A stretch of 64,000 nucleotides of DNA, taken from Sphingobacterium arenae. Lineage in GTDB: Bacteria; Bacteroidota; Bacteroidia; Sphingobacteriales; Sphingobacteriaceae. The notes under the pieces were generated by a model. It ran no database searches. It was given only the letters and a program-made list of their open reading frames with translations, and was not told the origin of the DNA. Where the stretch lies: contig NZ_JACNYK010000005.1 in the NCBI RefSeq assembly GCF_014692505.1, positions 62,001-126,000 on the forward strand. The letters are read 5' to 3'. The translations under genes and the position numbers were made by a program. Positions within the stretch are counted from its first letter, which is position 1. Each line of letters opens with the position of its first letter. Positions 1-8,233 of this stretch are shown here, piece after piece.

Positions 1-406
1 TTGGCTGTACGTAGTTTTTCTTATAAGCAATTTCAATAATATGTTTTTCGATTTCTTCGATAGCTACCGGTGGTTTGTTGATACCTAGCACACACGCGGC
101 TTCGCAGGGTGCGGGGCAAATTCTTCCCGTAAATTCCGGAAAGTTATTGGTGGACACCAAGATGTTATACGCTTCCTCCCAGCGGGCATCGTAAACGGCA
201 TCGTTAAATTCGGGGATTACATTTCCCAATGGACATCCCGAGTGGCAAAAAGGAATGCCGCAATTCATACAGCGCGCCGCTTGATGATTCAGCTGATCGT
301 CTGTATAGCTGTGTACAAATTCCTGATAATTTTGTTTTCTGCTTTCTACAGACTCTTTCTGCGGAAGCACTCTTTCAAATTCTAAAAATCCTGTTGGTTT
401 TCCCAT
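1..406 (-). CDS. gltD: glutamate synthase small subunit, N-terminal part (cut by window edge)
   Basis: Partial gene: the ATG is at 404-406 and the reading frame stays open for 135 codons to the left edge. The product begins MGKPTGFLEFERVLP, typical of the NADPH-dependent glutamate synthase beta subunit. Two cysteine clusters that bind 4Fe-4S centres are visible, CMNCGIPFCHSGCP and GRICPAPCEAAC, the mark of the GltD N-terminal ferredoxin-like domain. The subunit passes electrons from NAD(P)H to the large subunit, which makes glutamate from glutamine and 2-oxoglutarate. It lies 20 bp downstream of gltB on the same strand, so the two are very probably co-transcribed. The FAD/NAD(P)H domains lie outside the window. 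Confidence 0.96.
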   Translation of the reverse strand, partial: MGKPTGFLEFERVLPQKESVESRKQNYQEFVHSYTDDQLNHQAARCMNCGIPFCHSGCPLGNVIPEFNDAVYDARWEEAYNILVSTNNFPEFTGRICPAPCEAACVLGINKPPVAIEEIEKHIIEIAYKKNYVQP

Positions 407-426
407 GACTACTTTTCCTCCGCTAA

Positions 427-3400
427 TTAAGCTTCCACTAATTTTTTACGTAACACATTTTTGTATTCACGTGGGAATACTTTGATAAATTTACCTTTTT
501 CGTTCGCCCAGTTTTGCAAGATGAAGTTGGCGCGCTCGCTGTTCGTGAGGTGTACATGGCGCTTCAATAAAGCGATAATCTCGTTTTCATCTTCCGTGTC
601 TAGCGGATCAAGGTCTACCATTTCCTGATTGCAATTGTCGCGGAAGTTGCCCGCTATATCGTAAATCCAAGCGATACCACCACTCATCCCCGCAGCAAAG
701 TTACGCCCTGTTTCGCCTAGGATCAGTGCACGTCCTCCGGTCATGTATTCACAACCGTGGTCGCCTATACCCTCTACAACGGCAGTAGCTCCCGAGTTTC
801 TTACTCCAAAACGTTCGCCTGCCATGCCATTAATAAAGAGGTGGCCCGACGTCGCGCCATATAAGGCAACATTCCCAATGATAATGTTCTCATGGGCTAC
901 TAACGGGCTATCATCTGTTGGATAAATAGCCAATTGTGCACCCGAAAGCCCTTTGCCTACATAGTCATTGGCTTCACCTTCCAATTCGAACGAAAGCCCT
1001 TTAACAGCAAACGCGCCGAACGACTGACCTGCCGAACCCTCAAACTTGAAGTTAATCGTGTTGTCCGGCAAGCCATCTGCACCATGTATTTTGGAAACTT
1101 CATTTGATAAAAGTGTACCAATGGTACGGTCTGTATTTTTCACTTTGAATGTGCCAAAGACCGGTGTTTTTGTATCGATAGCCGATTTCGCTTGATTCAA
1201 CAATCCCCAATCTAAAATCATACTCATACCGTGATCCTGCTCTTGGGTGTTGTATAAACTCTCCGATGGAGCATTGCGTGCAACGTGTAATATCTGGGAG
1301 AAGTCTATCTTTTCCGCTTTCCAGTGATCGATGTTTTCCCGTTTCTTCAGGAACTGTGCACGACCAACCATTTCGTTTATGGTGCGGAAACCTAGCTGAG
1401 CCATCGTTTCCCGTATTTCCTCTGCGAGGAAGCGGAATAAGTTGACGATGTCTTCTGGTTTTCCAGAGAATAGCTTCCGTAATTCGGGATCTTGTGTAGC
1501 GACGCCTACAGGGCATGTGTTCAGATGGCATTTACGCATCATGATACAACCGCCTGCAATCAGTGCGGCGGTGGCAACGCCCCACTCTTCGGCACCTAAT
1601 AAAGTCGCAATAACGATATCGCGTCCAGTTTTCATCTGTCCGTCGGCCTGCAAGACCACACGACTACGCAATTTGTTCTGTACGAGGGTTTGGTGTGCCT
1701 CGGCTAACCCTAACTCCCATGGTAAGCCCGCATGCTTAACGGAACTTAACGGTGAGGCGCCTGTACCCCCATCGAATCCGGCGATTAGAATGACATCAGC
1801 ATGTGCTTTTGCTACGCCGGCGGCTATGGTACCTACCCCAGCTTTTGAAACCAGTTTTACATTGATTCTCGCTTGGCGATTGGCATTTTTTAAATCGAAA
1901 ATCAATTGAGCAAGATCTTCGATAGAGTAAATATCGTGATGTGGCGGTGGAGAAATCAATCCGACACCTGGTGTTGCGTGGCGTAAACGAGCAATAAAAT
2001 CATCCACCTTATGTCCGGGTAACTGGCCACCCTCGCCTGGTTTTGCCCCTTGGGCCATCTTGATCTGAATCTCGTCTGCCTCTGTTAGGTAATGCGAGGT
2101 TACGCCAAATCGGGCCGAAGCCACCTGTTTGATAGCAGAACGCATGGAGTCGCCATTAGGCAATCTTTTAAAACGAACAGCATCCTCACCACCCTCTCCT
2201 GTATTGCTTTTTGCGCCGATACGGTTCATCGCAATAGCGAGTGTACTATGTGCTTCCGTAGAAATAGAACCCATAGACATCGCGCCCGTGGCGAAACGTT
2301 TCATGATATTTTCGGCAGGCTCGACCTCTTCTAGTGGAACCGATGTTCTATGTTTCGCAAAATCAAGTAATCCCCGCAACGTATACATCCGTTCTTTTTG
2401 GTTGTTAATTATGGCTGCGTATTGTTTGTACGATTCGAAATCAGCCGTACGACAAGCTTTTTGTAGAAGGTGTACCGTTTCGGGGCTCCACAAATGGCGC
2501 TCACCACGTCGCTTCCATTGATAAATACCACCTTCCGGTAGGAGTTTCTGTTCTACACGCGCCCGACCAAAAGCTCGCCAATGTTTGGATAGCGCTTCTG
2601 TTGCGATATCGTCTAATGTCAATCCACCGATTCGGGAAACTGACCCGCAGAAATACGTGTCTACGACCGATTTGTCAATACCGAGCACCTCAAAAATCTG
2701 GGCGCCATGATAAGACTGTAGGGTCGATATACCCATTTTGGAGAATATCTTTAATAACCCAGCACAGATCGCTTTTACGTAATTTTTACGTAAATCCTCC
2801 CACGCAAGTTCCGTCTCGATCTGCCCCAGTTCTTTCATTGTACGAATCGACGCCAATGCCATATATGGGTTGACAGCTGTGGCTCCAAAAGCTAACAAAC
2901 AGGCAAAATGATGGACTTCCCAAACATCACCTGCCTCTATCACTAACCCTACTGCACCCCTGTTTCCTGTTTTTATCAAATGATGGTGCACAGCAGATAT
3001 GGCCAAGATAGACGGAATTGCACAATGTTGTGAATCGATGGCGCGATCAGAAAGAATGATGACCTCAAAACCGTCACGAACTGCATCATCAGCATATCGG
3101 CATAGCCTTTCCAACCCTGCTTGCAGTGAACCAGATTTGCCATCAGCTTTGAAGTACGTTTGTAACGTTTTTGCTTGGAATATCCCTGTATCAATGGATC
3201 GAAGTTTCTCGAGTTCACTCGAGGTCAGAATAGGATGTTCTAATTTAACACTATGGCAGAATTTTTTGTCTTCTACTAAAATATTGCCCGCATTGCCAAT
3301 GAATGTTGCTAAGCTCATCACCAAACGTTCCCGAATCGGATCGATAGGTGGGTTGGTGACTTGGGCGAAGAACTGTTTGAAATAGCTGGATAGATGCTGT

Positions 3401-4941
3401 GGTTGGTCAGAAAGAATAGCCAATGGAACATCCGTACCCATCGAACCAATCGGCTCATATCCTGTTAACGCCATTGGTGTAATAATGCTTTCTAAATCTT
3501 CTCGTGAGTAGCCAAAAGCTTGTTGATATTTGAAAACAGATTCTTTTTTAAGATAAGTATAGGTAACCCGAGGCGCCTCCAATTCCGCCATCCGGATTTT
3601 GTAGTTATCCAACCATTCGCCGTATGGCTGCTGACGGATAAGCTCGCCTTTGACTTCATCGTCGGAGCGAATACACCCTTTTTCCATATCCACGACAAAA
3701 ATTTTACCCGGTTGCTGACGACCTTTCTTAATGATGAGGTTTTCAGGTACCGGTAATGCACCTGCTTCTGAAGCCACGACCACACGATCGTCCGATGTAA
3801 CAGCAAAACGTAACGGTCTCAAACCATTGCGGTCTAATGTCGCACCAATGGTATTACCGTCGGTAAAGCATAAGGCAGCCGGGCCATCCCATGGTTCCAT
3901 TAACGTCGCGTGGTATTCATAGAATGCTTGTTTGAGCGGATCCATTTGTGTATTACCATCCCAAGCCTCCGGCACGAGCATCAGCATAACATGTGGCAAG
4001 CTTCTTCCACTATGTAAAAGTAGTTCTACCACATTATCTAAGCAGGCCGAATCCGATTGTCCGCGATCCACTACTGGAAGGAGGATCTGCATCTCTTCTT
4101 CAGTAAAATAAGGTGAAGAAAGTGCTCGCGCTCCAGCATAGAACCAATTTAGGTTTCCAGTCAAGGTATTAATCTCACCATTGTGCGCGATATTACGGAA
4201 CGGTTGTGCCAAAGACCAAGAAGGGAACGTATTGGTGGAAAAACGAGAATGCACCAGTCCGAATGCTGATACGACACGCGGGTCTTTCAGATCTTCGAAA
4301 TACGAGCCGACTTGATAGGTCGTTAATTGTCCTTTATATATGATGGTTTTGCAAGACAACGAAGCAATGTATAAAGGCAATGGATATGCCTGATGTTCCT
4401 TGATTTTTTGGATGATTAGACGTCTCAAGACGAAAAGCTTCCGTTCGAAGTCTGCTGTCGTGGATACGCCATCAGGACGGGAAACAAAAAACTGAATAAT
4501 CTCGGGTTCTGCGCCTAGTGCAGTGGGCCCGATGCCTTCTCGATTGACGGGAACGTCGCGAAAGCCTAAAAACTTCATACCGCGCTCTTCTGTTGCTTCG
4601 ATGACCGTATCGCGACAAATTTGGTTTAACTCCTCCTCTTTTGGAAGAAAGACCATGCCTGTGCCATAATAACCTGGCTCTTCTAATTGGATACCGAGGT
4701 TTATACATTCTTCCCACAAAAATTCGTGAGGTACCTGAATCATAATCCCAGCTCCATCTCCACTTTCCGGGTCACAGCCACATGCTCCTCGGTGTTCCAT
4801 GTTCTCCAACATCGTCAAAGCATCCTGTACTTGCTGATGCGACTTCTTACCTTTGATGTGCGCGACGAAACCAACGCCACACGCATCGTGCTCAAAGTCA
4901 GGGCTATACAGTCCTTGTTCCGGTAATCTTTCGTTTATCAT
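427..4941 (-). CDS. gltB: glutamate synthase large subunit
   Basis: Full-length GOGAT alpha subunit of 1504 aa, the usual size. Domain order: Ntn-type glutaminase with the nucleophile Cys21 exposed by removing a 20-residue propeptide (ACGVGF motif), central domain, FMN-binding (beta/alpha)8 synthase domain with GEGGED and QGAKPGEGGQLPG, a 3Fe-4S cluster motif CHLNTCPVGVAT, and the C-terminal GXGXG beta-helix (about residues 1250-1450). It frees ammonia from glutamine and channels it to 2-oxoglutarate. The start is supported by a strong Shine-Dalgarno (AGGAGAG) just upstream, unusually good for this phylum. gltD follows 20 bp downstream. No lesion seen. Confidence 0.98.
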   Translation of the reverse strand: MINERLPEQGLYSPDFEHDACGVGFVAHIKGKKSHQQVQDALTMLENMEHRGACGCDPESGDGAGIMIQVPHEFLWEECINLGIQLEEPGYYGTGMVFLPKEEELNQICRDTVIEATEERGMKFLGFRDVPVNREGIGPTALGAEPEIIQFFVSRPDGVSTTADFERKLFVLRRLIIQKIKEHQAYPLPLYIASLSCKTIIYKGQLTTYQVGSYFEDLKDPRVVSAFGLVHSRFSTNTFPSWSLAQPFRNIAHNGEINTLTGNLNWFYAGARALSSPYFTEEEMQILLPVVDRGQSDSACLDNVVELLLHSGRSLPHVMLMLVPEAWDGNTQMDPLKQAFYEYHATLMEPWDGPAALCFTDGNTIGATLDRNGLRPLRFAVTSDDRVVVASEAGALPVPENLIIKKGRQQPGKIFVVDMEKGCIRSDDEVKGELIRQQPYGEWLDNYKIRMAELEAPRVTYTYLKKESVFKYQQAFGYSREDLESIITPMALTGYEPIGSMGTDVPLAILSDQPQHLSSYFKQFFAQVTNPPIDPIRERLVMSLATFIGNAGNILVEDKKFCHSVKLEHPILTSSELEKLRSIDTGIFQAKTLQTYFKADGKSGSLQAGLERLCRYADDAVRDGFEVIILSDRAIDSQHCAIPSILAISAVHHHLIKTGNRGAVGLVIEAGDVWEVHHFACLLAFGATAVNPYMALASIRTMKELGQIETELAWEDLRKNYVKAICAGLLKIFSKMGISTLQSYHGAQIFEVLGIDKSVVDTYFCGSVSRIGGLTLDDIATEALSKHWRAFGRARVEQKLLPEGGIYQWKRRGERHLWSPETVHLLQKACRTADFESYKQYAAIINNQKERMYTLRGLLDFAKHRTSVPLEEVEPAENIMKRFATGAMSMGSISTEAHSTLAIAMNRIGAKSNTGEGGEDAVRFKRLPNGDSMRSAIKQVASARFGVTSHYLTEADEIQIKMAQGAKPGEGGQLPGHKVDDFIARLRHATPGVGLISPPPHHDIYSIEDLAQLIFDLKNANRQARINVKLVSKAGVGTIAAGVAKAHADVILIAGFDGGTGASPLSSVKHAGLPWELGLAEAHQTLVQNKLRSRVVLQADGQMKTGRDIVIATLLGAEEWGVATAALIAGGCIMMRKCHLNTCPVGVATQDPELRKLFSGKPEDIVNLFRFLAEEIRETMAQLGFRTINEMVGRAQFLKKRENIDHWKAEKIDFSQILHVARNAPSESLYNTQEQDHGMSMILDWGLLNQAKSAIDTKTPVFGTFKVKNTDRTIGTLLSNEVSKIHGADGLPDNTINFKFEGSAGQSFGAFAVKGLSFELEGEANDYVGKGLSGAQLAIYPTDDSPLVAHENIIIGNVALYGATSGHLFINGMAGERFGVRNSGATAVVEGIGDHGCEYMTGGRALILGETGRNFAAGMSGGIAWIYDIAGNFRDNCNQEMVDLDPLDTEDENEIIALLKRHVHLTNSERANFILQNWANEKGKFIKVFPREYKNVLRKKLVEA

Positions 4942-4964
4942 TTCTCTCCTAAAATATTAGGTTA

Positions 4965-4972
4965 CAAATATA
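4965..4972 (-). promoter_or_regulatory. -7 promoter element of gltBD
   Basis: Read on the minus strand this is TATATTTG, an exact match to the Bacteroidota -7 consensus TAnnTTTG, 23 bp upstream of the gltB ATG. No TTG (-33 element) is found at the normal 17-23 bp spacing, so the promoter may need an activator or be weak. Confidence 0.55.
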
Positions 4973-5082
4973 TGAAGGAAAAATTGTTTTTATTGAATTT
5001 TTTTTAATAAAAATGATTTAGTGTTGTGTTATTTGTAATTTAATGTGTTTTTATTATGGAATTTGTATTTGTTATTTAGATT

Positions 5083-5790
5083 CTATCTAACCAAATCAAA
5101 TGCCATAGCGAACCGTAATAATTCGGCGAAAGAATGGCATTCTATTTTCTGTATGAGGTTTTTACGATGTGTGGATACGGTATGGGGAGATAAAAAAAGT
5201 TGTTCGGCAATGTCTTTGGTAGACCGTCCGTTTGCGAGTAAGGAGATAATTTCTTTCTCCCGATTAGTCAGCAGGGCGAATTTTCGGTAATGCGTACGAA
5301 TATAATTATCTTGATCCAGCGTTTTATTTACGCGGGCAACCAAATTATCCAAGCCCATCACAGGAGAAGAGAGCAATACCAATTTCTCGACAAACCCTGA
5401 ATCCGTTTTTATCTTCAGTAATTTGCAAACGGTATAAAACCAAGTGTAGTTCGTGTGACTATAGAGTCTAACCCGCTGGAAGAAATTGTATTGCTTGTCA
5501 AAATCGCCTGCTGCTAGATAATTTCCGATGCCCTCAAAACTGGCCACTTTCTCTTCTGTTACGAAGTATTGGTCGTAGTATGTATCGCCGAGCTCATTTA
5601 TCTCTTCAACGCAAGTACCTAAACGTTCACAACCCCATTTGTTCATATAGCTGCAGCCAATAGGCTGAAGTCCTTTCAATTCTTGAAGCATCAGGGCTGC
5701 TGGTACGACATCTCCGATATCAGGGATGCTGAAATCCCCCTGTTTAATGCCTTTCGCAATACCGAATAGCTGGGTATCAAATGTTTCCAT
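5083..5790 (-). CDS. LuxR-type transcriptional regulator without receiver domain
   Basis: 235 aa. The C-terminal ~60 residues are a LuxR/NarL helix-turn-helix: LTNREKEIISLLANG, then SPHTVSTHRKNLIQK as the recognition helix. The N-terminal ~165 residues hold no receiver domain; they contain several Cys, Tyr and Trp residues and probably form a PAS-like or otherwise unassigned sensing domain, which I cannot place further. The start is the ATG at 5788-5790. It is transcribed toward gltB, 141 bp away, and divergently from the zinc-ribbon gene at 5950. The intergenic region carries a strong palindrome (5872-5893) that this protein or its relative encoded at 7623 could bind. DNA-binding role is secure; ligand and targets are unknown. 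Confidence 0.88.
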   Translation of the reverse strand: METFDTQLFGIAKGIKQGDFSIPDIGDVVPAALMLQELKGLQPIGCSYMNKWGCERLGTCVEEINELGDTYYDQYFVTEEKVASFEGIGNYLAAGDFDKQYNFFQRVRLYSHTNYTWFYTVCKLLKIKTDSGFVEKLVLLSSPVMGLDNLVARVNKTLDQDNYIRTHYRKFALLTNREKEIISLLANGRSTKDIAEQLFLSPHTVSTHRKNLIQKIECHSFAELLRFAMAFDLVR

Positions 5791-5871
5791 AAATGAGACA
5801 ATAATGGCAATTGTAAGTCAGTCAGTTGAAATTAAATAGTATTTATGGTTTTTCCAAATTTTGGAGTGCTA

Positions 5872-5893
5872 AAATACCTAACCTTAGGTATTT
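5872..5893. promoter_or_regulatory. perfect 10-2-10 palindrome, candidate operator
   Basis: Arms AAATACCTAA and TTAGGTATTT are separated by CC. The core is AATACC-N8-GGTATT, shared with the site at 11317-11336. It can also be read as TACCTAA-N2-TTAGGTA, close to the 7-2-7 layout known for NarL-family sites. Its centre (5882.5) is 38.5 bp upstream of the last base of the TATCTTTG element at 5914-5921. The 2-nt spacer makes a transcription terminator unlikely. Confidence 0.6.
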
Positions 5894-5913
5894 ATGTGGC
5901 TTAGAAGAGTATA

Positions 5914-5921
5914 TATCTTTG
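5914..5921 (+). promoter_or_regulatory. -7 promoter element of the zinc-ribbon gene
   Basis: TATCTTTG matches TAnnTTTG exactly and lies 28 bp before the ATG at 5950. There is no TTG at the usual distance. The palindrome at 5872-5893 sits just upstream of where the -33 element would be, which fits an activator-dependent promoter (inference). Confidence 0.5.
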
Positions 5922-5949
5922 ATAAAGTTGTGAACAAAATAAATTAGAG

Positions 5950-6459
5950 ATGAGCAAAGAGTGTATCAATCCATACACTGTTAGCAACAGTGACTTTACG
6001 CATCATATTGATGTAATTTGTCCGCGTTGCGAGAAGAAAGCGATCGTCATCGGGACAAGTCTTTATGTACCTATGGTTGAGCATGAAGAAAAAGTACGCT
6101 TCGCCTGTGTGCGTTGTGGTTACGCCATCAAATATGCAAATACGCCGAAGATGATCGTCTATGTGAACAGCCGCGGTAAGCCGAAATATAGCCGGATGGT
6201 CTACCAGAATGCACCTGTCGATCCTTTCTTTGGTTTTTCGGTATGGTACAAAATTGAAACTAACCACGGGTTGCTTTGGGCTTATAATCTAGCGCATATG
6301 TCGGTTATTGAGGCTTATATTGCAAATCCCCTACGGGAGCGAAATGGGATAGAAAACAAAAATAGTAGTCTCGCAAGTCGCCTGCCAAAATGGGTGAGTG
6401 CTGCCAAAAATCGTTCGTATTTGCTGCGGTTGATTGCACGCGTGAAATCGAAATATTAG
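5950..6459 (+). CDS. small zinc-ribbon protein, function unknown
   Basis: 169 aa soluble protein. Two Cys pairs, CPRC (Cys24, Cys27) and CVRC (Cys53, Cys56), are spaced like a TFIIB-type or rubredoxin-like zinc ribbon. The rest is rich in aromatic and basic residues (VYQNAPVDPFFGFSVWYKIE), and the C-terminus is strongly basic. No catalytic motif is recognised. The start ATG follows a TAnnTTTG element by 28 bp. The gene stands alone on the plus strand, divergent from the LuxR-type regulator and convergent with the frameshifted gene ending at 6658. The upstream palindrome suggests control by a LuxR-type protein. Function cannot be assigned from sequence alone. Confidence 0.8.
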   Translation: MSKECINPYTVSNSDFTHHIDVICPRCEKKAIVIGTSLYVPMVEHEEKVRFACVRCGYAIKYANTPKMIVYVNSRGKPKYSRMVYQNAPVDPFFGFSVWYKIETNHGLLWAYNLAHMSVIEAYIANPLRERNGIENKNSSLASRLPKWVSAAKNRSYLLRLIARVKSKY

Positions 6460-6657
6460 ACCAAAAACCTCATATAAGCAACCCATCAATAAAATTAAGC
6501 TAATGATTGGTAACTTCAGAGCGCCCAGCTTTTGTTGATAAACCAAAATTCGGTGGGAATGATAGCACAAACCGGACAAAATCATTTTTTTGTATCGAAA
6601 ATGGCCGATCTGTGCTATGCTATTGACCGATCAAAATATATTTGTTATGCGGTGAAG

Positions 6658-7344
6658 CTACTCTTTATCCGCAAGCTTGTTATACAAAGCCAGATATTCT
6701 TCTTTGGTTGGTGGGTACCCCGGAGGCCAATCACCATACACGTCGAAATAAGCGACTACAGCTTCAGGTGGCAACTCTCTTGCGATGTTAGTGAATACTT
6801 CATTGATCTCGGGATCACTTGTTATACCCCATTGGTAGTGTATTTTGTCTTTGTAGTTAGGAATTTGATTCGCTGGATCCTCATTCAGGCAATGGTCGAC
6901 AGCCTCCAAAAGATCGAGATCCATATAGACTAAGGAATATTCTGTTTTTTGAAAGGCCTTTATCAAGATTTTCATAAGAGGGAGCCATTTAATCTTATGG
7001 AGCAATATCCTTTTATGGCTATCGATATTCGGGAATTGCATATAAGATCGTCCCTCAAATATTCCTAAATCACGTGCAACGATCGCAGCAGCATTGCTAG
7101 CCACATCCGGATGAACTTCTAGCCATTCGTCGGAATCTCTAGATTGAAAATAAAGGCAACGGGATATATAAAAGAGTGTTTCCGCAAGGAGAGAAGCCAG
7201 TTCCAGTTCAGGGCTGTACGATTGTTTTTTATAACTAGTTTTAATAGGGGCGATCGTGTTGAGCACCTCCCAGATTTCTTCGTCCGTTGGATTCTCTGAT
7301 AGAACACCCGTTTTTCGGATACGGGAGTCTGTTCCGTACTGCAA
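6658..7344 (-). CDS. unknown protein, larger 3' part of a frameshifted gene
   Basis: Open frame of 228 codons, opened only by a TTG at 7342-7344. The coding frame actually continues upstream to about 7430 without an ATG, encoding KSAYHALFHLNAREHFFEQL and then YYRVVDHNFD before reaching this part. There it meets, out of frame by one base, the 5' fragment that starts with ATG at 7553-7555 (separate entry). Restoring one base at the A7 run (7431-7437) would give an intact protein of roughly 300 aa. The residues are soluble, acidic and mainly helical in character, ending with a Pro-rich WPPGYPPTKEEYLALYNKL tail. I do not recognise the family. As written, this part would only be made by frameshifting or a weak internal start. 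Confidence 0.6.
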   Translation of the reverse strand: MQYGTDSRIRKTGVLSENPTDEEIWEVLNTIAPIKTSYKKQSYSPELELASLLAETLFYISRCLYFQSRDSDEWLEVHPDVASNAAAIVARDLGIFEGRSYMQFPNIDSHKRILLHKIKWLPLMKILIKAFQKTEYSLVYMDLDLLEAVDHCLNEDPANQIPNYKDKIHYQWGITSDPEINEVFTNIARELPPEAVVAYFDVYGDWPPGYPPTKEEYLALYNKLADKE

Positions 7345-7381
7345 GTCAAAGTTATGATCTACAACCCTGTAATAGAGTTGT

Positions 7382-7555
7382 TCAAAGAAATGTTCTCTCG
7401 CATTGAGATGGAATAACGCGTGATATGCACTTTTTTTCCCAACCTTCAGGGGTTAACTCTTGAATTAATTCGGGTAAGATTTTAAAGAGATCGGTGAATA
7501 CATTGATCATTACTTTTCTCGGGAAAAGTTTGTGGTTTTTGAGCAAATTTGTCAT
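7382..7555 (-). pseudogene. 5' fragment of the frameshifted unknown gene
   Basis: From the ATG at 7553-7555 the frame encodes MTNLLKNHKLFPRKVMINVF, then TDLFKILPELIQELTPEGWE, and runs out of sense at an A7 homopolymer (7431-7437 on the plus strand reads T7), stopping at 7382-7384. Skipping one base in that run joins it cleanly to the frame of the downstream part: ...PEGWEKSAYHALFHLN. An inner ATG at 7508-7510 (MINVFTD) is an alternative start. A good promoter ends about 24 bp upstream, so the gene still looks expressed. It is either a true one-base insertion, a sequencing error in the homopolymer, or a slippage site. Confidence 0.65.
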
Positions 7556-7578
7556 AATGGTTTTAATTTGATGTTTTT

Positions 7579-7611
7579 CAAATATATGAAAAAAATATTA
7601 AACTAATACAA
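7579..7611 (-). promoter_or_regulatory. promoter of the frameshifted unknown gene
   Basis: On the minus strand: TTG (7609-7611), a 22-bp spacer, then TATATTTG (7579-7586). Both elements match the Bacteroidota consensus TTG-N17-23-TAnnTTTG. The predicted transcript would start near 7572, giving a leader of about 17 nt before the ATG at 7555, which supports that ATG as the true start. Confidence 0.65.
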
Positions 7612-7622
7612 TATAAAATATC

Positions 7623-8225
7623 CTATAACCAGCCCTTGTCTACGGCAAGGGAAATCAACTCGACAATGTTCTTGCATTTCGTCTTTTGAATGATATTTTT
7701 ACGATGAGTAGCTACAGTTTGGGGACTGATACAGAGCATATCGGCGATTTCGCTGGTGGTTTTTCCTTGAGAAATTAGTCGTACTACCTCTATCTCTCTC
7801 GCACTTAGGGTGATATCCTTGTTGCTGCCTTGAGGAGCGATCGACGACGGTAGAACCTTTTTCCGTGCATGAGCAATGGAGAGATTGATAGTGAGCAACA
7901 GTTGTTCTTTGTGAAACGGTTTGAGAAGATAGGCATAAGGCATAACGAGCTCTGCTTTCTGTAGAGTCTGGAGATCAGAATAGGCGGTGAGAAACACGAC
8001 TGGTATTCGTGCAGGGACAAATTGTTGTGCAAAGGTAATCCCATCAATAGCGTGACGTAGGTTGATATCGCTGAGTACTAAATCGAACAATCGATGTTCC
8101 AATAGCTTCACAGCTTCCTCGGGGTTCGTCGCTATTTGGGCAGCAAAGCCATTTGTTTCCAAATGAAGTTTGATGCTTCTGGCAATGATAATCTCGTCTT
8201 CTAATATCAATATATTGGCTTCCAT
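7623..8225 (-). CDS. response regulator, receiver plus LuxR-type HTH
   Basis: 200 aa from ATG 8223-8225; the frame is open further upstream, but that part overlaps the kinase gene and is not protein-like. The receiver domain (1-120) has the acidic pocket LILEDE (residues 7-11), phospho-acceptor Asp53 in LVLSDINL, TAYSD and the conserved Lys in LLKPF. The C-terminal HTH (about 137-198) reads LSAREIEVVRLISQG with recognition helix SPQTVATHRKNIIQK. This is nearly the helix of the regulator at 5083 (SPHTVSTHRKNLIQK). The gene starts 8 bp after the kinase stop, so the two form a two-component pair. The palindrome upstream of the kinase makes autoregulation plausible. Confidence 0.93.
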   Translation of the reverse strand: MEANILILEDEIIIARSIKLHLETNGFAAQIATNPEEAVKLLEHRLFDLVLSDINLRHAIDGITFAQQFVPARIPVVFLTAYSDLQTLQKAELVMPYAYLLKPFHKEQLLLTINLSIAHARKKVLPSSIAPQGSNKDITLSAREIEVVRLISQGKTTSEIADMLCISPQTVATHRKNIIQKTKCKNIVELISLAVDKGWL

Positions 8226-8233
8226 GATTTTCG

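Noticed and set aside
1100..4926. Several open frames of 60-155 codons on both strands across gltB
   Set aside because: They lie fully within the conserved gltB coding frame and show no domain or composition typical of real proteins.
5872..5893. Reading the palindrome as a terminator of the regulator gene
   Set aside because: The 2-nt spacer is too short for a stable loop without losing base pairs, there is no T-run, and it lies between divergent gene starts.
6532..6933. 133-codon plus-strand frame overlapping the frameshifted gene
   Set aside because: It is antisense to a better-supported coding frame and its hydrophobic, aromatic-rich translation has no recognisable pattern.
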